A DNA stretch of 64,000 nt from Gnetum montanum. Its lineage: Eukaryota; Streptophyta; Gnetopsida; Gnetales; Gnetaceae. The stretch is from assembly GCA_015680685.1 (NCBI GenBank), contig MNCI01030754.1, forward strand, positions 83,385 through 147,384, written 5' to 3'. The translations under genes were made by a program, and so were the position numbers. Numbering within the stretch: position 1 is the stretch's first letter; each line of letters starts with the position of its first letter. Positions 25,101 to 36,781 of this stretch are shown here, in pieces. The notes under the pieces are model-generated. The model did not search any database, was not told the origin of the DNA, and saw only the letters and a list, made by a program, of their open reading frames with translations.

Positions 25101-25165
25101 TACTTGGCAATTGGCAACTATAAAGAAGTATTTAGAGAAAAAATATTTATTCAGACGGCATATTA
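22143..25165. other. Intergenic DNA, possible minus-strand exon debris
   Basis: Mostly AT-rich and unrecognised. Two less AT-rich minus-strand stretches look more protein-like than their surroundings: about 24143-23961 (contains RHKVISQLLQKVSL) and 24580-24368 (contains PDSEPSLSTVSFIEFQQ). They could be exons of a decayed gene, but I recognise no family and see no clear splice structure. Other segments show nothing. Confidence 0.25.
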
Positions 25166-25169
25166 AGTG

Positions 25170-26990
25170 AATTCAATATTACTTGGATTTTTTGTTACCT
25201 AAGAAGAAGGGGGCACCCAACATCATAGACTTTTTTGAGAGCGCTGATTATCATAAGCACCCTATATTTTAAATTATTTCTAAATTTATGACAAATAGAG
25301 TGTGCAAAGTTCTGCAATCTATCGTTGCTCCAGAGCAGACCAGGTTTGTTCCGAGCCGGTAAATCTTGTACCAGTTCCTCCTCACCCCAGAAATACTCCA
25401 TTCAACTTACTTTTTAAAAGCCCTAACCGTGGCCTTAAAATTAGATATTAGCAAGATCTATGACAAATTTTCTTGGAATTTTCTTAATGCGATCTTACAC
25501 AAATTTGGTTTTCCAAAACACTGGCTCCGTAAGCCAGGTCAATGTTACAAGGTTACCCAATTTTCTCTTCTGATTAATGGGCAGAATATGGGGCTTTATG
25601 GCTAGAAATGAGATGCGTCCAGGAGATCCAATCTCTCCTTAGATATGTTAATCATGGAAATGGAAGGACTTGGTGCAATAATGAAGAAATAAAAGCAATA
25701 GCAACACATCAAAGATACCACCGAACTTCCAATTTTACATATCCACGCTGTCAGTTTGTTGAGGATACTTTTATATTTTTACAGGGACAGATTCAGTAGT
25801 CATTTAAGCTTTTGACCGTCTTCATCGCTTTGCTTAGGCATCAAGACTTTAAATCAATTTTACAGAGTAGAATTTTTAATTTTGGGACCCTTGCCTGAGT
25901 GTTTCAGGTTTTTTGCTTCAAAGTTCAACGTCAGGAGTATAATTTACCCATTAATTATTTGGGCAGACGCCTTTATACGCGTCCATTATACACGTCCAAT
26001 AACATTCAAACGTTGGGATTAAGTTATTGCGAAAATTATGTAGGACGTACCAACTCCCCAGAGCAGTGCTCTATTTTTTTATCATGTTAAAAAGCTCCCG
26101 TGCTGAAAATGTTGGAAAGGACATTCCTTTGGTCACGTATTAAAAGAGCCAAAAATTCCACTAATAAAATAGGATCGTATTTGTTGGCATGTGGATGGGC
26201 CATTAGGCATCTTCGCCTATAAAGTTTGCTTTGCCTGTTAAATTAATGTGGCAAATTTATAAGAATGAGCCATAGGTTCAAGCAATGAGGGTCAAGTATT
26301 TTTATAATGATGTTTTGTTTCACGATGCTCCCTATCACTAGAGCCAGCCAAACATGAAGTTTTAAAAAGCTGAAGTTTTGGTTCTCGTGTGAATGGACAG
26401 TTTGTGCAATAGGATGAATCTAATCAATACAAGTTGAGTGAGGCCTAAACAAAACTAACATCAAGTATAAAGTATCCTTGAAAAAAAAAATTATATTATT
26501 GAGAAGTCATGATAACGACATGTTAGGTTTTCAGGTCAAAATATTTACATTGCAAATTATTAGAAATGGTTTGACTGGAAAGAAAATTTATACAAGGTGT
26601 AGTGTTATGCAAGATACTATCAATGATGGCCTCTTTTTCTGCCCCTCCACCCAATCATTTAAAAATAAGCTTGCATGCATTACAAACATGCATTGGAATT
26701 ACATGTCACTTCATGACATTATTACTTGCTCTTTCCAAATTTAAGAAAAATGGAAAGGGTGTGAACATAAAACTCTTATGGCCTATGGTCTCAACACAAT
26801 GTGGATTTTTAGAAATCAATGGAATTTTTAGTGCAAGAAATTTGACTTTGGCTTTCTTTCTCGATGCTTCTCGTAGATATTTCATGTTTCCTTCCATATC
26901 ATGAAAATCCTCAACCTTGAGATAGAACACCTCCACTATGCTCTTCTCATCAAGGGAGAAAGTGATAGTTTAGACATTAAGAAGACTCTT
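25170..26990 (+). pseudogene. L1-type LINE reverse transcriptase remnant
   Basis: Plus-strand fragments follow the plant L1 ORF2 order: LPKKKGAPNIIDF near 25.2 kb, ISKFMTNRVCKVLQSIVAPE and RFVPSR (25.28-25.36 kb), LKLDISKIYDKFSWNFLNA (25.44 kb), then FTYPRCQFVEDTFIFL (25.73 kb), where the usual [FY]ADD catalytic box reads FVED. Later pieces resemble the segment after RT (VKYFYNDVLF, about 26.3 kb) and a C-terminal zinc-knuckle-like region with a CP..Q.F phrase (26.6 kb). Frameshifts and stops break it throughout. L1 ORF2 makes target-primed reverse transcripts; this copy is dead. Confidence 0.8.
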
Positions 26991-27489
26991 GATTCATTAG
27001 GCATTTAAGTAAAGGATTTAGAAATGTGGTCACAACAATGTGTTCTAACCATATGAGGATTAATTTGAAGGTAGGCCTGGGTGATGTCTATTTGGCATAA
27101 AATTTGTGTTATGTTACTCTATGGATTTTGTTTTAGCCTCTTGTTTTATTTTTTGTTTATTATGATCCCTAAAATTTTTTTAAAAGCCTTTTTTTGTGCA
27201 TCTTGGAAGCTCTATTTTAATTCTTATTAATTCTTAATATCTAGTTTGTATCGGATTTGCTTTATGGATGTACTTAATTTTTGTATGTGTCTTGGCTACC
27301 ATAGAACTAGGTTTTCCTCTTTAAAAAATATTGGTGAACTAGGTTTCTCAACACTTCTATTCATCTATCTTACAACTAGCTATTTTTTTGGCCAAGAGGC
27401 CAACTCGTCTCATATGATAGGGGGGGAGAGGGGAGTGGATTTGTCACCCTCCATGTTCTCATAGGATAGTGGGGTGGGGAGTGGATTTG

Positions 27490-28110
27490 TTGCCCTCCAT
27501 GTAACCCACCACATGCAGGGGAGCCAAAGAGTCACTGCAGGGGAGCCAAAGAGTCACTGCAGGGGAGCTGAATCTGAAAAGTCAAAAAGCCAAAGAGTCA
27601 CTACAAGGGAGTTAAATCTCTATTCGATTGACACCCCTCAACCCTTGGGCTCCCCATTCGTCTCTTCGTATTTCCTCACACGCATGCACCACATGCAAGG
27701 GAGCTAAAGAGTGGAGCTGAATCTCTATTCAATTGATGCCCTCGACCCTTGGGCTCCCTATTCATCTTTTCATATTCTCTCATGTGCATGCACCATGTGT
27801 AGGGAAGCCAAAGAGTCATTGCAAGGGAGCTAAATCTCTATTCAATTAACGCCCCTTGACCCTTGGGCTCCCCATTTGTCTCTTCGTATTTTCTCACACC
27901 CATGCACAACATGCAGGGGAGCCAAAGAGTCACTGTAGGGGAGTTGAATCTCTATTCAATTGATGCCCTAGACCCTTGGGCTCCCCATTCATCTTTTCAT
28001 ATTCTCTCATGTGCATGCACGATGTGCAGGGAAGCCAAAGAGTCATTGTAGGGGAGCCGAATCTTTCTTCGATTGATGCCCCTGACCCCTAGGCTTCCCA
28101 TTTGATGACG
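27490..28110. repeat. Satellite array, about 113-bp unit
   Basis: Five to six degenerate units contain CATGCACCACATGCAGGGG, GCCAAAGAGTCACTGCA, GAGCTGAATCTCTATTCGAT and CCCTTGGGCTCCCCATTCGT in order. Later units repeat at about 113-114 bp (starts of the CATGCAC phrase near 27674, 27787, 27901 and 28014); the first are shorter and irregular. A second small array of the same unit is at 31.27-31.53 kb, and a fragment is at about 30.69 kb. Confidence 0.85.
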
Positions 28111-28205
28111 GTTTTGGTGTGGTACAGTATTTATAGATATTGAACTTGGGCATTGTCTTACAAGATTAAGAGGTGCAATATTAGAATTTGTGCATTTTCA
28201 CAAAC

Positions 28206-29760
28206 ATGGATCCTACTGCTATTCATCCCAATAGAGAAGGCGAAGAACATTCTCTTCAAGATCAGCAACAACAATCATCTACTGTAACAAGTAATACAAT
28301 TTATGGAGGTCATGGCAGTGGGCATGCGTGTGGGCATGGCCGAAGAAGAGGATGACCACGGATTATAGAAACTAAAAATCCGAAATCGATGACTACAGAT
28401 GATTTCTAAAACGAGAAGAAAAATGACGTGAACGAGAATGAGAACTAATTCTATGAAATTTAGGAGTATGTAATTTATGCATTTTTTAATATTTCAAAAC
28501 AAATATTTATCATAGGGAAATCTTCTCATTTTATTTGCATACTTACATTGCATATTTTTTTTAGGTTACATCAACTTCAAATCCCCTCTCATCACTTGGN
28601 CAGGCTGCATCAACTTCAAATCCCCTTTCATCACTTGAAAATTTATCCAATGCAATGATCCACATTATTGATACTAATAATGTAAATAATCAAGAAGAAA
28701 TGTAGGTTGGTGTTTGCCCATACTCAAGTTGGTACATATTTTAATTCAATTTTTAGTTTAAATTTTGAAACATTTTTTGCAGGACATTAGAAATGCATTT
28801 GTGCCTATTAATCAAGCAACATCTGTTCCAGAAATCACACATGAAGAAGAATAACAATTGCAAGAAGATCAAGAACAACTACATTATAGTGAGAGTGAGC
28901 ATCGAAACAGGCAATGTTGACAAGAAGAAAATTCATTTCATTGAATAAATGAAGCTACAGATGTTGCCAGTGCACCAAAAATGGAAATGTCTTCTTCAGA
29001 ACCTATTTAGTCTTTCCCAAGATTGCAAAAGGTAAGTACAGAAATTGCTCAAGAAATACATAATTTTAATATTGTAGTTAGAAGTTTTGCAAATCCACGT
29101 TCCTGCAATGTATGCAACAAAATATTTCTTAGCATATTATTGGATTCAACTAGAAGTAGAGAACCCACATGCAATAGGTGCATTAAAAAAAAGAAACATA
29201 ATATTTTTGATAGTTTTGGTTGTGAAATCAAATGATTTTCTGTTGAAAATAACATGGATCCTAGTATCCAACCACCTATCCTAGGCTGTTTAACTGAGGT
29301 TGAAGAAATGTTAATTGCAAAATTCAATTCCATTTTACAAGTTACACATGTAGTTGGTGAACAGTTCAAGTATAAAGGTCACACAATTAGCTTTGCTTAG
29401 GATGTCACATAGATTACCAAAAGACTTCCTCTTAGAATTAAAGACATCCCTTTCTTGATATTGAGAAGAGTAGATCAAATGGGCGCCGAGTATAATTTCA
29501 TTGTGAACAAGAGATAGGTTTATAAAGCTTTGATTTTTAAGAAGGCAAATGATCCATACTATCGAGATGTCGAGATCGATATGCATGCATTAGATGATGT
29601 TGCTAATACCAGTGATGTTAACATCTTCCATAGCATTCCTTATATTCCATTGTTAGAAAAGGATGGAGAAATGAGATTGCAATTTTAAGGTCCTTTGCTT
29701 CAGATAGATGATGAAAACATTATCAATCACACATCATCAGTTGCACAACATGTTGGAATT
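28206..29760 (+). pseudogene. DUF6570-type Helitron-like N-terminal protein (decayed)
   Basis: Begins at an ATG at 28206 (MDPTAIHPNREG), followed by Gln-rich text and GGHGSGHACGHGRRRG, which then meets a TGA inside an AT-hook-like Arg/Gly/Pro phrase. From about 29023 one frame reads a Cys pair CNVC and a second pair CNRC, then LTEVEEMLIA, then YKGHTISF, LPLRIKDIPFLILRR, KALIFKKANDPYYRDVEID. This order matches the DUF6570 domain I remember from Helitron-like proteins. Stops in this frame are TGA at 29233, two TAG near 29397 and 29409, and later ones; the part from 28.2 to 29.0 kb is in other frames. An assembly gap at 28600 lies inside. The function is unknown; the domain presumably serves the transposition protein. 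Confidence 0.7.
28569..28640. other. Assembly gap with duplicated flank
   Basis: A single N at 28600 is flanked by near-identical copies of CATCAACTTCAAATCCCC plus about 12 bp (28569-28599 and 28608-28638). The copies differ by at least one base, so this might be a real short duplication at a gap, or allelic contig ends. Confidence 0.7.
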
Positions 29761-29799
29761 GGAGGTTGAGAAATAACGGGTCAACAAAACTCATTATTG

Positions 29800-31260
29800 T
29801 GAAAATAAATTAGTTGCACATCATCCGTTTGGTTAATTTTTTATGTGTGTTTTTGTTAATTTTTTATAGTGAATTGTAACATGTTGAACATTACATTTTG
29901 ATGATTTTGTGCAATTTTTATAGTTTCACTTCAAGCTGAGCTCTTATGTCATCAATACTTAGCATGCTTTCCTATACATTTACATTCTCAATGTAAAAAC
30001 ATTCCAAAGTTTGGTTCTGTTCTTTTTTCATTACTTTCTGGAATGGCAGGGAATTCTGAAATTGTAATTTTATGCTACTATCTTGAGTAATCTTCTTTTG
30101 CTATATATTTTTTCAATGTAAAGGAACATTTGTAAGTGCATGTTCTTTTTATCTCTTTGTATATTTTGTGTAGGTTTTATCATTTCTATGGCTGTGCTTT
30201 AAAATTCAGCAGTTACCATGGAGTAGATGCATTTAGTTGTTACAATTGTGACTGCTTTTTCATTTGGAATATGGATTTTAATAAAATGCAAAAGTTTTAG
30301 CATTTTTGCTAGCACTTAAAAATTATTAGCCAATTTGAGATGTCGGCCTGACTTTGGTTATAATTTTAACAATTTTTCCTACTTATTGGGAGGACTTAAA
30401 GAGTTCAAATTTGATAATTTCTTCTTACCTTCTCGTATGCAGTGAGGTCTTTTCTTTATGTACATATTCTTTGATTGATGGAATCTAATGGATGATATGG
30501 TTGTTAATCTGGTAAATTTTAAAAACAAGAACTTCTGCACCTCTAGTAGCCTAGACCCCGGGAAGATCTTTGGCAAGATCATGCTGTGATGATCCTAGCC
30601 AATGCCAAGAAAAACGGTGATGAGCTCTTCACTGATGCACATGTCTTGCCATAATCATAAATAACCAATTATTTATAAATCTCCCCTAGCCAAAGAGTCA
30701 CTGCAAGGGAGCCAATGATTATATTTATCTCAGTTATTTATAATCTCGGTTATATATAATGATATATTTATGATTATAAACATAAATGATTATATATAAT
30801 GATTATAAACACTTCATCATAAATAAAGTCGGTTATTTATAATCATTTCATTATATATATCTTATGGATAATGCTAACCGAGATATAATCATTATGGGTT
30901 AGCATTATGAATGAAAAAATAATATCTCTAACATTATGGATTATGAGTAATATTTCATCATATCTTGGCTTTATTTATTATGAAATGTTTACCGTTCGAA
31001 TGAATCTTATAATCCATAATATCTCAAATTATAATTATGGATTATTTCTCTAATTATAATAATATCATAGCATTTATTGAATTCCACAATAATTATAATA
31101 TAATAATTATGAATGAGGTGTTAGCATCATTCATATCTTGTCCATTGTAACAATAATGTCAATATACAAAAGTCTGTGATATAATAATAACATTATTTAT
31201 GCATTTGTAATGTGATTTTTTATATCTCCACGAATGAATATGCATTATAAATATATGTTG
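29800..31260. other. AT-rich filler between Helitron-like parts
   Basis: No coding signal is seen. From about 30.66 to 31.1 kb there are degenerate repeats of CGGTTATTTATAATC, ATAATCATTA and TAACCGAGATAT in both orientations. A small piece of the 113-bp satellite lies at about 30.69-30.72 kb. Confidence 0.5.
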
Positions 31261-31269
31261 CAATGCCAA

Positions 31270-31535
31270 TTTAGTTTGATCTCTTCGTATTTCCTCACAC
31301 GCATGCGCCACATGCATGGGAGCTAAAGAATCAATGTAGGGGAGTTGAATCTCTATTCGATTAATGTCCCTTAATCCTTGAGCTTCCCATTCGTCTCTTT
31401 GTATTTCTTCACATGCATGCACCACATGCAAGGGAGCTAAAGAGTCATTGCAAGGGAGTTGAATCTTTGTTCAATTGACACCCCCTGAACCTTGGGCTCC
31501 CCATTCATCTCTTCGTATTCCCTCACGTGTAGGGT
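31270..31535. repeat. Second block of the 113-bp satellite
   Basis: Two units with the same CATGC.CCACATGCA.GGGAGC and GGGCTCCCCATTC phrases as at 27.5-28.1 kb, at 114-bp spacing (31296 and 31410). The block lies just upstream of the second copy of the Helitron-like 5' segment, the same relative position as the first array. Confidence 0.8.
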
Positions 31536-31915
31536 CCAACGTGGGTAATATTGAATATTTATTATTATTATAAATAGTGATGGTTACGTTTACATTAATA
31601 ATGAATATTTATTATTATTATAACTGATGATGATTATGGTTACAATGATGGTTACGATCATGGCAACGGTTAAGGCTATGACGGTTACGGTGTGATGTAG
31701 TATTTAAAAATATTGAACTTAGGCATCATGTTACAGGATTAAGAGGTGCAATATTGGAATTCATGCATTTTTAGAAACATGGATCCTGCTACTATTAGTC
31801 CCAATAGAGAAGGTGAAGAACACTCCCTTCAAGATCTGCAACAACAATTATCTACTGCAACAAGTAGTGCAACAACTATCTACTACAATAAGTAATGCAA
31901 TCTTTGCTTATATGT

Positions 31916-33225
31916 GAAGGTGCAAAGGTAATGCTTACAATTAACCTTTGGCCTGAAGTAGGATTGGTGAATGGTGCACTTGACATGATTCACAATATTA
32001 TGTATCTTTAAGGTAAATAGCCACATGCATTACCATTATACTTTATTGCTGATTTTGACTCCTACATTGGATGTGCCTTTGATAATGGTAATCCCCATCA
32101 TGTGCCAATTGTACCTATGGTTCAAGGAGCATCTCGTCAGTCACCATTATGGTTGGCATGGGCCATGACTATTCATAAATCTTAAGGAATAACACTAGAT
32201 AAGGCTACTATTAACGTTTGTTGCATTATCTGGAGTCAAGACCATAGATTCTTTAAAGATTCATCCTCCTTTTCATGTGCAAAGATACAGAAAGATCTCA
32301 GATGCTAAACATCTCCAAAGTAGAATTGCACAAGAAGTTCATTTTTCTTAGTTGGAGAATTAGGCATATTGAGTTCACACTTATCATTATATTTTGCCTT
32401 TTTCTCAATCCTATTATACAACTCTGTAATGTTTGTTGCAATAATTGTGCAATGTATTCCTTCATCAACATATACGAAATATATAAACTTTTATTTTAAC
32501 CATTTTATATTTACCAGTATATATTATTTGGAATGCAAATAGTGATGATAACTTAAAAAATAAAAAAAAATAATTAAATTCTACTCATAGGCTGCGAAAC
32601 TGCTACATAAGAGAACTTACGGGTCAAATGTTTGTTGCATTATTTAGAGTTAAGACCATAGATTCTTTAAAGATTCATTCTCTTTTTCATGTGCAAAGAT
32701 ATAGAAAGATTTCAGATGCTAAACATCTCCAAAGTAGAATTGCACAAGAAGTTCATTTTTCTTAGTTGGAGAATTAGGCATATTGAGTTCACACTTATCA
32801 TTGTATTTTGCCTTTTGCTCAATCCTATTATACAACGCTGTAATGTTTGTTGCAATAATTGTGAAATGTATTCCTTTATCAACATATACGAAATATATAA
32901 ACTTTTATTTTAACCAATTTATGTTTACCAGTATATATTATTTGGAATGTAAATAGTGATGATAACTTAAAAAATAAAAAAATAATTAAATTTTACTTAT
33001 AGGCCTCGAAACTGGTACACAAGAGAACTTACAGGTCTAAAGTTTGTTACATTATCTGGAGTCAGGACCATTGATTCTTTAAAGATTCATCTTCCTTTTC
33101 ATGTGCAAAGATACAAAAAGATTTCAGATGTTAAAAATCTCCAAAGTAGAATTACACAAGAAGTTCATTTTGCTCAGTTGGAAAATTAGGCATATTGAGT
33201 TCACACTTATCATTGTATTTTTCCT
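31916..33225 (+). pseudogene. PIF1-like helicase C-terminal region (decayed)
   Basis: Plus-strand translation from 31916 reads EGAKVMLTINLWPEVGLVNG, then FDNGNPHHVPIVP and PLWLAWAMTIHKS, followed by a TAA where PIF1-family helicases have Gln, then GITLDKATINV. This is the late helicase-motif region (motifs V-VI area) of PIF1-like SF1 helicases. The closing phrase TFVALSRVK...IHPPF of the family appears as FVALSGVKTIDSLKIHPPFH from about 32217. A small deletion and frameshift join the two parts in copy 1; copies 2 and 3 of the tandem repeat keep the linking RELTG phrase. Motif I (Walker A) is absent, so no active helicase can be made. Confidence 0.75.
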
Positions 33226-33420
33226 TTTGCTCAATCCTATTATACAGCTCTGTAATGTTTGTTGCAATAATTGTGCAATGTATTCCTTCATCAACATATA
33301 CGAAATATATAAACTTTTATTTTAACCAATTTATGTTTACCAATATATATTATTTGGAATGCAAATAGTGATGATAACTTAAAAAATAAAAAAAATTAAA
33401 TTCTACTTATAGGCCACAAA
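32213..33420 (+). repeat. Tandem triplication, about 413-bp unit, of helicase 3' end
   Basis: Three consecutive copies (about 32213-32625, 32626-33038 and 33039-33420) each contain the last 45 or so helicase codons, the stop TAG after GAGAAT or AAAAT, and about 250 bp of following AT-rich sequence ending in a poly-A-rich stretch. Equivalent points at 32275, 32689 and 33101 give periods of 414 and 412. Copies differ at perhaps 5-8% of positions, so the array is younger than the rest of the element. Confidence 0.9.
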
Positions 33421-33445
33421 ACTGCTCCACTAGCTTATATATATA

Positions 33446-33833
33446 TATAAATTTGCTGAGATGATTTAAAAAAAATGATGTTAACGAAGCCCAACTACTA
33501 GACGAGGTAACAAGATAACTAAAAACGGAATCACTCATCCCTCCTCTATTTCTCTACCACTTACCCAATTTAGTTTTACCCTCTCGATCAAATTTGCTCT
33601 TTCTTTTTTTGTTTATGGCGTTTTTGAGAAATAAATCTCTTGCATAAATAATGCTCAAAAATGCCATGAACAAACAAAGAAAGAGCAAACTTAACCGAGA
33701 GGGTAAAACTAAATTGGGTAAGTGGTAGAGAAATAGAGGAGGGATGAGTGATTCCATTTTTAGTTATCTTATTACCTCGTCCAGTAGTCAGGTTTCATTA
33801 ACATCATTTTTTTAAAAATCATCTCAGCCAATT

Positions 33834-33837
<4 letters not shown>
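33446..33837. mobile_element. 392-bp near-perfect inverted repeat (foldback or MITE-like)
   Basis: Left arm 33446-33628 and right arm 33654-33837 are complementary over about 183 bp with few mismatches; the loop is about 25 nt. The tips read TATAAATTTGCTGAG and, inverted, TATAAATTGGCTGAG. No coding capacity. Such long hairpins are typical of foldback or MITE elements, and if transcribed they can feed small-RNA pathways. I see no certain target-site duplication because the left flank is a TA-repeat. Confidence 0.9.

Positions 33838-33897
<60 letters not shown>
33838..33897. repeat. (GA)n and (TA)n microsatellite
   Basis: About 14 GA units run directly into about 15 TA units immediately right of the inverted repeat. 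Confidence 0.95.
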
Positions 33898-33898
<1 letters not shown>

Positions 33899-36220
33899 TT
33901 CTTTTAATAGTTATACCTTTTTCAAAAAATTATCTTTCTTTCCTATTTTTCTTTTTCCTACAACTAGTTTTTATTGTAGCTACTATATCTTTAGGTAATA
34001 TTTTTCTTTTTGTTTTCCTTTTTTTCTACAATTAGGAGTTTTTTTCCTAAAACTAGCCATTACTTGCTCAACTAGCCATTAAATGTAATGTAATTTTTTC
34101 TTTCTCTAACCTTGAGAAATCAATTGTAGCTAATGATGAATCTAGTATGATTCAAAATGTCTTGAAAAAAATATGCAAGTTATGGCTGATACAATAACCT
34201 TAATCTAATTACCTAGTAAAAATAGTTATTTAAGAATACAAAAAGAATAAAACAATATAGCATAGCAAAATCTTCTGTAGTATATATTCACAATTACATA
34301 AAATAAATAATAATATATATAAATCCAAACAATCCCAACAATCCTTTTTTGGCTTCAAATAAGTTTTTCAAAATACAGTTATTCATATTTAATCTTTATA
34401 AAGAAAATGTTTTTTTAATGTCACAATAATACTGGTTTAGCTATTATTTATGATATATATCTATTATTTGGCCAAGAGAATTTTTATATTTTTCAAATTA
34501 AAAATCTCAAATTGTTTCACTAAGAATTGATTTTCCAAGAAGAAAGTGTAAGTTACAAAGTAGTTGGACTCTTGCAAATAATAATTCCTCTGAAAAAGTT
34601 CATCTCTTATTGTAACGTTATGAAAATAATTATTTATTTACCATGGTAAAGTCCAATAAAAAAATGTGACCAATAGAGCTTCCCCTCATAGTTATGATGA
34701 TAAAATTATTTTACCATGATAGAGAAGGACTCTCTTGGATGGATCTGGTAATTGGCCCCTTGGCCAAAATTATTTTTCTCCAAGTATATAATGGACATTG
34801 AAATGAAAAATGATTTCTAAGTCTTAGACAAGATGGCAAAGATCAAATTTTCATAACTATAAGAATTTAGTATTTTATTTATAAAAATAAGTAAATGGTT
34901 TAAATTTCAAAAATCATATAAAATTAGTAAGACTATCTTGTTATATAAAAAGAAGGGACAAAATTAATTTCAACATTGAATGATCATTGTGATTAATATT
35001 TTAGCTAAGTTATTAAGCACTCCATTTAAAAAGAGAAGTCATCCTTGGCTAAAGTTAACTAGGTTTGGCCAAGGTGTCAAGCAAATTTTAAACAAAATCA
35101 CTCAACCATTGATTACTTAGTTACTCTTAGACATTGTATAAAGTATATATAATGAATTACCACAAGGCTTCTGCTTCTAAAGGTAATAAAGCATGTTCAC
35201 ATAATAACATTAAGTGAGGTATTTGCATCTTTACCTTTAAATCATCTAAAAGATTTTATTTTATTTTATTTTTTCATTCTTTCAATATCTTTCCAAAGTT
35301 TAGCACTAAGTCTAGGTCTCCAAATAACATATCCATACAATACCAAGACTAGAGTCCTAAATCCTTCCATTTTTTTTGTAAGCATGCAAAGCTTTGAAAC
35401 CTCCTATTATTCTTTCTTTGATTCACTTCCCCACTTGTAATTATCCATATAAATTATACTCAAATATTTGAAAAAATCTATTATTTAATGTAACAACAAA
35501 AATGATTTACCATGACCACAAGAGTTTGTCACCTTAGCTAGTATGCTAATAAAATATTATTTATCATCACTAGGAAAGCTTCTCCTTAATGTTACAAAGA
35601 AAATTATTTATTGTAATTAAGAGAATTTGTCAACTTGGCCAGTATGTTAACGAAATATTATTTATCATAACCAGGAGAGTTACTTTGCCTTAGCTAGTAT
35701 GATAAAAAAATATTATTTACCATAATTAGGAGAGCTTCCCTTAATCATTACAATGATAAAATTATTTTACCATAACCAATAAGGACTCTCTTAGACAAGG
35801 CAAGTAGTTGGCCTTTCAGCCAAAATGAGGATGGACGAGGAAAGATGGATAGATTATTGTTGGTGTCAATTACTATTGCATTATACATTTAGAGATGTCG
35901 TAAGTGATCTTGGAAGAATTGATGAAGAAATTGAACAAAAGTGGTTATCTGCTCAACACAATTTTGAGAAGAAGAAAACCTCAATGAATATTTTCAATGT
36001 GCATATGTAGAAGAATATCAATATGAAAATACACTTTCTCCAATATAGAATGATATGGAGTATGACTTTGAGATACTAAATCAACATCTACTACTGTTTA
36101 CTCATTTCCAAAGAAGAAAATTTGAGATACTTGGATTAAAATATTGAGATAACGAACATAATTGGTCATGCTCTTACCTTAGAGAAGATGTTACAAATAT
36201 TGCTACATCTTTCATTCATA
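33898..36220. other. AT-rich intergenic DNA with a degenerate minisatellite
   Basis: No gene is seen. Between about 35490 and 35800 a unit of about 60 bp recurs about five times, with the phrases TTAGCTAGTATG.TAA, AAATATTATTTA.CAT and .AGGAGAGCTT. A related pair of phrases lies at 34600-34760 (ACCATGGTAAAG, ACTCTCTT, TTGGCC). The 61-codon open frame at 35.83-36.01 kb is not recognised. Confidence 0.5.
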
Positions 36221-36224
36221 GTCA

Positions 36225-36575
36225 TAGATCATCATCATCATCATAGCCTTGTCCTAACAAAATGGGATTAGCTACATGAGTTATTTTTCACCATTTACCT
36301 CTATGAAGAGCTAGATCTTTATTTATTTGTAGTTTTTTCAAATCATCTTTGATCATTTTTTTCCATGTCTTCTTTGGTCATTCTTCCAGTGGCTTTCCTA
36401 GAATAGTGATGTCGCAACCTTTGTTTATAGGTTCATTGTCTGATTTTCTTTACATATGTCCAAACCATCTAAGCTATCATTCTTGTAGCTTATCTAAAAT
36501 AAAAATCATTCCAAGTCTTCTTTTGATGTCTGTATTATGTAGTTTATCTCTTATAGTAATATTTAACATCTACAA
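36225..36575 (-). mobile_element. RTE-type LINE 3' end
   Basis: Read on the minus strand, this matches the common 3' end of plant RTE LINEs: a phrase like KLQE.LRWFGHM.RK followed by PINKG and, near the end, a conserved motif (plus strand AGCCTTGTCCTAACAAAATGGGATTAGCTACATGA) just before a short trinucleotide tail (plus strand ATCATCATCATCATC, 36229-36245). RTE ORF ends carry this LRWxGH block. The copy is truncated at about 36575 and has stops. Confidence 0.7.
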
Positions 36576-36781
36576 AATCTGAAAAAGAACACATCCATGA
36601 GATTTGGCAAGGTTGTACAACTAGTTGTCAACTTGACACTAACCCTTCTCCTTTTATACTTGAGCTTGGGATTGGCATTAGAAAACTTTTCATAGTCATA
36701 TATCAAATGGAATAATAATATGTTTGGAGAACAATTATAGCATGATGGATGTATCTTCCCTTGGTGTTCAACAAGGTAAAT

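Larger units (their letters stand above)
28115..33420 (+). mobile_element. Helitron-like element remnant (DUF6570 and PIF1-like helicase type)
   Basis: The plus strand contains a DUF6570-like domain (29.25-29.62 kb) and the C-terminal part of a PIF1-family helicase (31.92-33.22 kb). From memory, both occur in large Helitron-like proteins that also have a Rep-type HUH domain; that middle part is missing here. Two copies of the element's 5' part are present, at 28.11-28.33 kb and 31.68-31.88 kb. Both carry a TATTTATA- or TATTTAAA-like box, the phrase TTAAGAGGTGCAATATT, and an ORF start encoding MDP.(A/T)I.PNREGEEHSLQD. Each 5' part follows a 113-bp satellite block. I infer two truncated copies, or one element rearranged by internal recombination. 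Terminal hairpin and CT..AG ends were not found. Confidence 0.65.
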
